The notes beneath the pieces are model-generated. The model saw only the letters and a program-made list of their open reading frames with translations, did not search any database and was not told where the DNA came from. Position numbers and translations under genes: made by a program. Below are positions 1-5,580 of a DNA stretch of 22,168 nt, one piece after another. Source of the DNA: Desulfobacterales bacterium (GTDB lineage Bacteria > Desulfobacterota > Desulfobacteria > Desulfobacterales > JAHEIW01); contig JAQYWI010000085.1 in the NCBI GenBank assembly GCA_030145015.1, forward strand, positions 1 to 22,168, in the 5' to 3' direction. The stretch's first letter is position 1. Each line of letters begins with the position of its first letter.

Positions 1-44
1 CAGTTTATGCTGGCATTCTCGGTCGGATTGTTGACGCCGGTGGG

Positions 45-378
45 CGCTGGCGGCTAGCGGCTGGTTGCCGGCGGCTGGTAACTGGCAACTGGTTTCCGGC
101 AGCCGCTGCCTGCGACGAGTCGTTCGACCCTGAGCTCACAGCCGAAGGGCTCAGCCGAGTCGAGGGCTGTCCTTCTACTTTATTTTTGACTTGTCGTTTT
201 CCGGCCTGAGTGGTCCTCCAGAGGCGCTGAGGTGTCGTTTTCCGGCTTAATCTGGCAGGGCCACAAGGGTTATTAGCGGCCCCTGGCCGCTAGGTTCAAC
301 GCCAGAGGCCAGTAGCCAGAGGCCAGGGACCAGTAGCCAGCCACCAGAACCTCTGAACCCTGAACCTTTGAACCTCTG
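45..378. repeat. Repeat-rich intergenic region with CTGG/CCAG-type words
   Basis: No convincing gene is seen in the first 378 bases. Positions 45-106 are built from variants of CTGGCAACTGG and GGCTGG. Positions 302-345 are built from the complementary words CCAGAGGCCAGTAGCCAG, so the two ends can pair loosely. They are followed at about 346-378 by a short tandem of gaaccTctgaaccctgaacc type. Between them lies a 14-bp direct repeat, TGTCGTTTTCCGGC, at 192-205 and 233-246, and a CTGAGC/GCTCAG hairpin around 130-153. Words of the same kind recur at 8940-9056. This looks like degenerate dispersed intergenic repeat DNA; its function is unknown. Confidence 0.6.
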
Positions 379-876
379 CTAGTCTTTCACAATTTTTTTA
401 TAGGCGGCAAAAGCCAGAAGACCGCCGGCGATCCCGCCTCCGGCCTGGATCAGGTTGGGAATAATTTCTGATACGGCTCCCTGGAGGCCGATGTTGGGCA
501 TAAATGCTTCCGCGATAAAGTAGCATGCAACCATAGAAGCGCCGCCCAGCAAGAGCAAAAGCCAGCGGCTAAATTTCTGCCGGCCCGATGCCAGAGCACA
601 CAATCCGCCCTCAGCGCCCTTGGCGACTAACGTAATTGGCGCAAACATGCCGAATCCGCCGAGGATGTCCGCCAAGGCAGAGCCAATACCGCCTGCTCCC
701 GCACCCCACCAGAAATTTCTTTGCCGGGTCAGGCTTCCCAATACCAGACCGGAAAATACGACGGCGACGTCTCCAAAATTGAAATATCCCCGGCTGGGCA
801 GCGGAATCCTGATAAAAAGCGTTATCAGGGCAACTACCACCGTTAGTGCGATAAAAGCAATTTTAATATTTTTCAT
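379..876 (-). CDS. ECF transporter S component (substrate-binding membrane subunit)
   Basis: A 165-residue membrane protein with about five hydrophobic helices. It shows the pattern of ECF-type S components (riboflavin-S-component-like families): IPLPSRGYFNFGD at 24-36, GSALAD at 65-70 and KGAEGG at 86-91. Such proteins bind a vitamin or precursor in the membrane and work with a T component and ABC ATPases. Its ATG overlaps the stop of the upstream gene as ATGA, with GAGG 7 nt before it, so it is probably translationally coupled. It is the last gene of a four-gene cassette. The substrate cannot be read from the sequence. A thiamine precursor is inferred from the TPP-riboswitch-controlled thiZXY genes upstream on the same strand. 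Family call good, substrate weak. Confidence 0.8.
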   Translation of the reverse strand: MKNIKIAFIALTVVVALITLFIRIPLPSRGYFNFGDVAVVFSGLVLGSLTRQRNFWWGAGAGGIGSALADILGGFGMFAPITLVAKGAEGGLCALASGRQKFSRWLLLLLGGASMVACYFIAEAFMPNIGLQGAVSEIIPNLIQAGGGIAGGLLAFAAYKKIVKD

Positions 877-1478
877 TTGTTGGCCTCGTATAAATGTAGA
901 TACCGGTTTTTTAGCAATCGATTTGAATTTTCAATTTCTTCATAAAGGTACAAATACAGAGCGATTATGAGGCAGGCATATTTTTTTAGTGCATATTTTA
1001 TGTTGCTTCCGGATTTTAATCCCGAATAGGTGTTCAGATACCAGGAAAACCGGCGCAATATTTTTTCACCTTTTGAGAAGGCCGACTTTATTGTAATTAA
1101 ATCAACCCGTTTTTTCATTGAAATTGGGAGGTTGAGAATATCGAGGTACGTAATATAACTCAACACGATTTTTAAAAAAATCAGTGAGCTGGGAAACACG
1201 AAGCATTTAATAAGCGTATCCTCTAACCAATCCTGCCTGCCGAACAGTCGGGTGAAGTGAAAAATCAGCCCGAAAATAAATAAAGTCAACACAAACGGAA
1301 AACAGAATTTCAGCAGGGAAATCGTTTCCTGGAGCGAAAATCGCAACGTATTCCACCCAATTATGCCTATAAAAACGACCAGTTGAATTGCGATTTGATC
1401 ATAAAAAGGGCCGAAAACAAAAAGCCAAAAAAAAGAGAGTATGAGCATGAATATGATGCCGAGTTTAAAAACGACCAT
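873..1478 (-). CDS. Probable ECF transporter T component (divergent)
   Basis: A 201-residue protein with hydrophobic helices at about 5-25, 28-45, 55-78 and 90-112. A long basic stretch follows at about 117-155, then another hydrophobic segment at 168-180, and a basic tail containing RLLKNRYLHLY. This layout (membrane helices, then basic coupling helices with Arg near the end) fits the EcfT/CbiQ family, but the classical Ala-Arg-Gly motifs are not clear. The start lies 2 nt after the stop of the ATPase-like gene, and the end overlaps the S-component start by 4 nt. T components link the S component to the ATPases. The call rests largely on position between an ATPase and an S component. It could be an unrelated membrane protein. 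Confidence 0.55.
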   Translation of the reverse strand: MVVFKLGIIFMLILSFFWLFVFGPFYDQIAIQLVVFIGIIGWNTLRFSLQETISLLKFCFPFVLTLFIFGLIFHFTRLFGRQDWLEDTLIKCFVFPSSLIFLKIVLSYITYLDILNLPISMKKRVDLITIKSAFSKGEKILRRFSWYLNTYSGLKSGSNIKYALKKYACLIIALYLYLYEEIENSNRLLKNRYLHLYEANK

Positions 1479-1480
1479 GT

Positions 1481-2011
1481 TTATTCTTTCTTTACCCTGA
1501 TATTCTTAATGTGACCATCAAAATCAATCAGGTCAAACTTTATGTTGCAGGCCCGATATTTATCGGCAAGAACCTCCGATTGGCCGTAGCCAAGATGGGT
1601 AACCATAATGAAAGTCCGGATAAACGCATCGCTCCAATCAAAGATAAATCCATAATCAGGAAAATATTTATCAAATTCATCCAAAATAAAAACAGTTGCA
1701 GATCGGCTTTGATTAATCCACAGCCTTAAAAGCTCAACTTCATTATTGTCGGACACTTTGATTCCCTGGACCGCCAGCAGCGCTCTCAGGGTATACAGTT
1801 GCGTTCGAATATCCTGACCGATATATATATATTGGATTTTGTCGGTCTTAAGGGCCGGGATGATTATTTCCTCCAGGAAGGATGTCTTTCCAAAGCCATT
1901 GCCCCCTCTGAAATAAAAACAATCGTCGCTGTTTTTAAAATCGAGATCGTCGGTTAGGCTAAAGTTCAGGCCCCGCTTTTCTAAACGATATGTGCCCCTT
2001 TTTATTTGCAT
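1481..2011 (-). CDS. ABC ATPase-like half: Walker A and B present, signature absent
   Basis: A 176-residue nucleotide-binding domain of ABC type, short for the family (ECF ATPases are usually 220-290). Numbered from the ATG at 2011, it has Walker A GGNGFGKTS (36-44), a Q-loop candidate GQD (64-66), Walker B VFILDE (107-112) and an H-loop MVTH (136-139). Only about 40 residues separate the Q-loop from Walker B, and no LSGGQ-type signature lies between them, so most of the helical subdomain is missing. An upstream ATG at 2068 would add 19 residues and overlap the previous gene. I prefer 2011, 4 nt after that gene's stop, because it matches the usual first strand of the fold. The neighbour at 2016-2444 carries the missing signature. 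Frameshift decay of a longer ATPase is the alternative. Confidence 0.65.
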   Translation of the reverse strand: MQIKRGTYRLEKRGLNFSLTDDLDFKNSDDCFYFRGGNGFGKTSFLEEIIIPALKTDKIQYIYIGQDIRTQLYTLRALLAVQGIKVSDNNEVELLRLWINQSRSATVFILDEFDKYFPDYGFIFDWSDAFIRTFIMVTHLGYGQSEVLADKYRACNIKFDLIDFDGHIKNIRVKKE

Positions 2012-2015
2012 GCCT

Positions 2016-2444
2016 TCAAAAAATCTCTTGAATGCGGTCTTTTTTATCTGTGAACAGCCTGGTATCATAGGTCGAACGCATTTCTGCGAATTTGCTGAAT
2101 AATTTCAATCGGTTGTCGTCACTTAGTGAGTTCAGGACATTATTCAACAACAATTTTAGACCATGGATTTTTTGGCTGCGAATCAGCGCCAGGGTGAGAA
2201 GACAGCCCAGGATTGCTTTTTGGCCGCCGGAGTAGGTATCGAAATCCTTGTCTGCGGTTACGTCGTATATGCTAAACTCTTGCGCCTCCCGCATAATTTC
2301 CGCCACCAGAGCGGGGTCTGCCCTGCGCTGCAGCAGCCAAACTTCCTCGCGGATGGAAGATGATATAAACAGATGATTAAATTCAAGAATCAGGAAACCG
2401 TCGCCGTATCTGTTCAAGATTGCGTCTAAATTATATATGGCCAT
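2016..2444 (-). CDS. ABC ATPase-like half: signature present, Walker A absent, Walker B degenerate
   Basis: A 142-residue fragment-like ABC domain that starts near the Q-loop region (GDGFLILEFNHLF, 14-26). It has a good signature motif YSGGQK (71-76) with the following helix. In place of Walker B it reads LLLNNVLNSLS (98-108), so both the Mg-binding Asp and the catalytic Glu are changed to Asn. There is no P-loop. An in-frame TGA three codons upstream of the ATG at 2444 rules out a longer form in this frame. The hairpin element at 2486-2693 begins 42 bp upstream, so insertion or deletion could have removed the 5' part of an ancestral gene. With the next gene it would supply the two complementary halves of one ATP site. 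It could equally be a pseudogene remnant. Confidence 0.55.
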   Translation of the reverse strand: MAIYNLDAILNRYGDGFLILEFNHLFISSSIREEVWLLQRRADPALVAEIMREAQEFSIYDVTADKDFDTYSGGQKAILGCLLTLALIRSQKIHGLKLLLNNVLNSLSDDNRLKLFSKFAEMRSTYDTRLFTDKKDRIQEIF

Positions 2445-2485
2445 AGAGTTCTTTCAACTTCATTAAAACCGAAATGCAGTCTGAT

Positions 2486-2693
2486 ACCTGAATTTTGCAC
2501 GAGTCGGAGGCTTTCATATGCAAGGCACTTAAGGCTGAGGCTATAGTGCACTATGCCTCGGCCTTAATAACGCAGCAGATGGAAGCCTCCGGCTCGCCGC
2601 GTTGTCTCAAGGGTGAAAAGTAATGAGATAAAATGATATTCATCCATTAAACATATTCCCAACTTCTCATTAATTTTCATGCAAGATTCAGGT
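2486..2693. repeat. Hairpin-rich element, copy 1 (MITE-like, 208 bp)
   Basis: The ends form a 14-bp terminal inverted repeat, ACCTGAATTTTGCA at the left and TGCAAGATTCAGGT at the right, with one mismatch. Inside are three more inverted pairs. An outer arm, GAGTCGGAGGC (2501-2511), pairs with GCCTCCGGCTC (2585-2595). A near-perfect 39-bp palindrome runs from TTAAGGC to GCCTTAA (2529-2567). TAATGAGA pairs with TCTCATTA near the right end. It fills most of the 296-bp gap between the thiY-like gene and the ECF cassette. A second copy lies at 7747-7999. No target-site duplication is clear and no protein is encoded. Confidence 0.8.
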
Positions 2694-2740
2694 TATATAT
2701 CACATTGAAATAATTTGGCGATTGAAATTTGCGCGAATGG

Positions 2741-3688
2741 TCAATGGTCAGTTGACCACAAAACTGTTTTTACATCTACGGCCTTTTCTATCAGCCCATA
2801 CTTAAAAGCAAAATCGGCAAAATGCTGCCATCGGTCTGCATCTATCTTCTGGTCGTGGGCATAATACGGCAGGGTTAGCTTGAAGGCGTCGGTTTCGGTC
2901 CTGCGGTCTGCCTCCGGTACTTCCTCAAGATAGTATCGCAACGCTTTTTGGGGGTTTGCACGAACATAAGCGATGGCGCGATCGATTGTCTTTTTGAATG
3001 TCGTCAGGGCCGCATGATTTTTTTTCATTGATTTCTTACTCGTGACAAAAATTAATTCATCATAATCAGGTATCCCCCACTTCTCCAGTTCGAAATATCC
3101 GACTTCATAGCCCCTGTTGGTCATGGTGACGGTTTCATAAGTTTTAAATGGTCCCATGACCGCGTCCACTTTTCCGGCCGTCAATGATTGGACGATGGAA
3201 AAGCCAACATTTACGGGTGTATACTGCTCAATGTGGTTGAGTTTGGCAAATGCCTCCAAAAGAATGTCCATGAGGCCGGGTACCGTGTATCCGATCTTCT
3301 TACCTTCCAAATCTTTAGGAACTTTTATGCCTTTGTCTTTCATGAACAATAGCGTCGTTAATGGATGCTCTATCAAACGTCCAAACGCCACCACCTCAAG
3401 ACCTCTGGCAGCGGCAATGATGGTTTGGGGTTCATAAGAAATGGCGATGTCCACTTTCCCGGCTGCGGCAAGTTTGAGCGCGTCTGCCGTTTCGGAAGGG
3501 CTGATGATGTTGATTTCCAAGCCCTCTTGAGAAAAATAACCCTGATTGCGGGCCACGTAAATGGGTAGATGGTCAACATTAGGGAACCAATCGAGGATCA
3601 GGGTGAAGGTTTGGGTTGCATATATGGAGGAGGTCCAGGTTAAGATAAGACAAACCGACAGAAAAATATGAAACGATATTTTCTTCAT
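2741..3688 (-). CDS. thiY: Periplasmic HMP/thiamine-precursor binding protein (NMT1/ThiY-like)
   Basis: A 315-residue secreted binding protein. Residues 1-24 are a signal peptide (basic start, hydrophobic core, likely cleavage after YA). The mature part begins with LDWFPNVDHLPIYVAR (about 32-47) followed by GYFSQEGLEI, the hallmark opening of the NMT1/THI5-like family that binds the pyrimidine moiety of thiamine or its breakdown products. Later segments AAGKVDIAISYEP and GKVDAVMGP match the two-lobed SsuA/ThiY fold. It is the third gene after the TPP riboswitch, 36 bp behind thiX, with GAGG before the ATG. It would capture the ligand and deliver it to ThiX. The exact ligand (HMP or formylaminopyrimidine) is inferred. 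Confidence 0.88.
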   Translation of the reverse strand: MKKISFHIFLSVCLILTWTSSIYATQTFTLILDWFPNVDHLPIYVARNQGYFSQEGLEINIISPSETADALKLAAAGKVDIAISYEPQTIIAAARGLEVVAFGRLIEHPLTTLLFMKDKGIKVPKDLEGKKIGYTVPGLMDILLEAFAKLNHIEQYTPVNVGFSIVQSLTAGKVDAVMGPFKTYETVTMTNRGYEVGYFELEKWGIPDYDELIFVTSKKSMKKNHAALTTFKKTIDRAIAYVRANPQKALRYYLEEVPEADRRTETDAFKLTLPYYAHDQKIDADRWQHFADFAFKYGLIEKAVDVKTVLWSTDH

Positions 3689-3724
3689 TTTTTCCTCTTT
3701 TCCTTTTTATATGTTGCCCTGTTT

Positions 3725-4468
3725 TTATACTTGTTTCCAGGTGATAACCCTTTTTTCCAGAAACCCGACAAATACCCACATGCTCACACCCATCATAGAT
3801 AGCCACAGAATTGCGGCAAACACGAGGTCGACTCTGAGCCTGGCATTGGCCTGAATCATCAGGTAACCGAGTCCCTGTTGGGCGCCGACCCATTCACCGA
3901 TGACGGCCCCGATAGTGGCCACAGAAACCCCTACCTTAAGTCCGGCAAAAAAATGAGGCAGTGCCCATTTCCAATATAGCAGACGCATGGCCTTCCAGAA
4001 TCCGGCTCCCATCAGATGAAAGAGAACCCGATATTCTTGATCGCAGCTTTTAAATCCCTCCAGCAAGTTTACCGTGATCGGGAAAAAGATGATGATTGCA
4101 GCCATCAGCACCTTGCTGGCGATGCCATAGCCCAGCCACACAACCAATAAAGGGGCAATCGCAAAAACCGGAACCGCTTGAGAGGCCACCAAAAATGGTG
4201 CGATCGTATTTTCCACCGAAGGATGAGCAAACATGACAACCGAAAGTGGTACGGCCACAGCCAGTGAAATCAGTATCCCGATCAGCACTTCCAATGCCGT
4301 TATTCCGGCATGGGGAAGCAGGAGGCCGGCCTGAGATACCGCCACGCTGATGATTTGAGTCGGCATGGGTAGAATAAAATCGGGAATCGCAAAGCCCCTG
4401 CAGGCCATTTCCCAAGCGGCCAGTATCGTAAACGCCCCTGCAAAGGCAATTAGTCTAGAGTATTTCAT
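3725..4468 (-). CDS. thiX: ABC transporter permease for thiamine precursor (ThiX-like)
   Basis: A 247-residue inner-membrane permease of the BPD_transp_1 type with about six helices. The EAA-type coupling loop is visible at about 139-168 (EGFKSCDQEYRVLFHLMGAG followed by the WALP segment), and the family's GEWVGAQQGLGYLM stretch follows at about 191-204. This is the arrangement of SsuC/TauC/ThiX permeases. Its start lies inside the end of thiZ (14-bp overlap), so the two are translationally coupled, and thiY follows. It forms the channel for the ligand brought by the binding protein. Family certain; the thiamine-precursor role comes from the TPP riboswitch and the NMT1-like partner. Confidence 0.88.
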   Translation of the reverse strand: MKYSRLIAFAGAFTILAAWEMACRGFAIPDFILPMPTQIISVAVSQAGLLLPHAGITALEVLIGILISLAVAVPLSVVMFAHPSVENTIAPFLVASQAVPVFAIAPLLVVWLGYGIASKVLMAAIIIFFPITVNLLEGFKSCDQEYRVLFHLMGAGFWKAMRLLYWKWALPHFFAGLKVGVSVATIGAVIGEWVGAQQGLGYLMIQANARLRVDLVFAAILWLSMMGVSMWVFVGFLEKRVITWKQV

Positions 4469-5201
4469 TTTTCAGCTCATTCTGTAAACGGCTTAGCACA
4501 TGTTCCTTAATTTCAATTAACTCCGGATCGTTCAGGCGACGGGGTTTGGGACCGCTCAAATTAAAGTGCTCCAAAATTCTCATCGGCAATTGACCCATGA
4601 CGAGCACTTCGTCCGCCAGCATAAGGGCTTCATCAATATTGTGGGTGATCATTAAGATACTTTTGTTGAATTCGCTTTGAAGCAAAAGAAGCAAAGACTG
4701 CAGACTGGTACGGGTGATCGCATCAAGAGCTGAAAGCGGTTCGTCCAGCAAAACGAGTTCATGCTCAAACATTAGGGTTCGTACCAGGGCACAGCGCTGA
4801 CGCATGCCGCCGGAAGTTTCTGCGGGCAGGTAATTTTCAAAACCTTCCAATCCCAGACGCTTAAAAAGTCTCTGTGCCTTGGTATTGGAAATGGTCATAT
4901 CCGAGCCGGCAATCGTTGCCGGAAGCAGCGCATTATCGAGCAAAGTAAACCAGGGAAGCAATAAATCCTTTTGCTGCATATAGGCAGCCTTTTTTCCCAA
5001 GTGCGGCAAGCTTTTTTCAAGCCAATAAATTTCTCCGCATTCTCGCGGCAAAACTCCGGTAAGTACGTCAAACAGAGTGCTTTTGCCGCAACCGGATGGA
5101 CCAATTAAAATCGTAAAGCCTCTGTGTGGGACGGTGAGGTTGAAATTTTCCAATACAACGAGGTCGCCGAAATGTTTGCACAGGCCTGAAATTTTCAGCA
5201 T
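4455..5201 (-). CDS. thiZ: ABC transporter ATPase for thiamine precursor (ThiZ-like)
   Basis: A 248-residue cytoplasmic ATPase of the SsuB/TauB/ThiZ group that powers the importer. Motifs are Walker A GPSGCGKST (34-42), Q-loop YMQQKD (74-79), signature TSGGM (129-133), Walker B LVLLDE (149-154) with D-loop SALD, and H-loop H187 in ITHNIDEA. The signature has Thr in place of the usual first Leu, a mild variation. It is the first gene after the TPP riboswitch. Its ribosome-binding site GGAGGA can pair with an upstream TCCTCC, so translation is probably the controlled step. The start at 5201 has GGAGGAAC spaced about 7 nt. High confidence in the ATPase, good confidence in its pathway. Confidence 0.88.
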   Translation of the reverse strand: MLKISGLCKHFGDLVVLENFNLTVPHRGFTILIGPSGCGKSTLFDVLTGVLPRECGEIYWLEKSLPHLGKKAAYMQQKDLLLPWFTLLDNALLPATIAGSDMTISNTKAQRLFKRLGLEGFENYLPAETSGGMRQRCALVRTLMFEHELVLLDEPLSALDAITRTSLQSLLLLLQSEFNKSILMITHNIDEALMLADEVLVMGQLPMRILEHFNLSGPKPRRLNDPELIEIKEHVLSRLQNELKNEIL

Positions 5202-5209
5202 TTTGAAGT

Positions 5210-5237
5210 TCCTCCGAAACAGAATTTTGCCGGAGGA
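5210..5237 (-). promoter_or_regulatory. SD-sequestering hairpin of the thiZ leader
   Basis: Read on the minus strand, TCCTCCG (5237-5231) is followed by a 14-nt loop and CGGAGGA (5216-5210), a perfect 7-bp stem. The 3' arm is the ribosome-binding site of thiZ. This is the expected expression platform for a TPP riboswitch that blocks translation initiation when TPP is bound. There is no U-run for a transcription terminator. Confidence 0.65.
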
Positions 5238-5264
5238 TGAGGAAGGAGTACCGTGTTTATCATA

Positions 5265-5358
5265 TCAACTTTCCTGCGCCGGCATGATCCGGATCAGGTT
5301 CCAGGGGTCGAGGCGCGAAGCCTCCTCTCAGCCGATTTATTTCGGCTCCCCCAGTGAC
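5265..5358 (-). ncRNA. TPP riboswitch (thi-box)
   Basis: On the minus strand the conserved thi-box blocks appear in order: CACTGGGGGAGCC, then CTGAGAGGAGG, then GACCCCTGGAACCTGATC, then CGGATCATGCCGGCGCAGGA. The helix around the GGCTTCGCGCC segment is also visible. This is the complete TPP aptamer, apart from small differences (TGGAACCTGAT for TTGAACCTGAT; GATCATGCC for GGTTAATGCC). It lies about 60 nt before thiZ and would shut off uptake when intracellular thiamine pyrophosphate is high. The call is secure from the primary sequence alone. Confidence 0.97.
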
Positions 5359-5368
5359 TTTGGTTTAA

Positions 5369-5397
5369 TTGCTACCATTTAATTGCTTTATTGTCAA
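5369..5397 (-). promoter_or_regulatory. Predicted sigma-70 promoter of the thi locus
   Basis: On the minus strand a perfect -35 box TTGACA (5397-5392) is followed by a 17-bp spacer and a weak -10 box TAGCAA (5374-5369). Transcription would start near 5362, only a few bases before the riboswitch aptamer, which is where a leader promoter should be. Confidence 0.55.
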
Positions 5398-5403
5398 TTT
5401 CTT

Positions 5404-5425
5404 ACCTGAATCCTGCAAAATTCAG
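5404..5425. repeat. Fused pair of tips of the hairpin-rich element
   Basis: ACCTGAATCCTGCA (5404-5417) and TGCAAAATTCAG (5414-5425) are the two terminal inverted repeats of the 2486-2693 element joined tip to tip and sharing the central TGCA. No interior is left. It sits directly upstream of the -35 box of the thi promoter. It may be a deletion relic or a minimal form of the same repeat. Confidence 0.5.
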
Positions 5426-5434
5426 TTATCAAAC

Positions 5435-5580
5435 TAGAACCCATCTCAAAAATGTGGATTAGGGTTCAGGGCAAGGCGCGGGGCGGTGAAAAAGCGGAGC
5501 ATACACATTAGTATGTGAGCATTATGAGCCGACCCGCAACGCCGCCCAGGCACTTAGACGCATTTTTGAGATGGGTTCTA
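5435..5580. repeat. 146-bp palindromic element with 20-bp perfect terminal inverted repeats
   Basis: The left end TAGAACCCATCTCAAAAATG (5435-5454) is the exact reverse complement of the right end (5561-5580). Inside, GGCGCGGGGCGG (about 5475-5486) opposes CGCAACGCCGCC, and a CATAC/GTATG hairpin lies at the centre (5510-5515 region). The whole can fold back on itself. No ORF is present. The right end overlaps the last codon of the ABC-F gene and supplies its TAG stop. The layout suggests a non-autonomous mobile element (MITE), and it may also act as a transcription stop between the two minus-strand units. Confidence 0.85.

Noticed and set aside
1..57. Possible 3' end of a plus-strand gene (frame 1, ending TAG at 55-57)
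   Set aside because: Only 18 codons (QFMLAFSVGLLTPVGAGG) with no recognisable family; frame 3 is open to about 208 and looks equally protein-like, so neither can be chosen.
3373..3893. Long open frames on both strands within thiY and thiX
   Set aside because: They lie in alternative frames of clearly conserved transporter genes and resemble no family.
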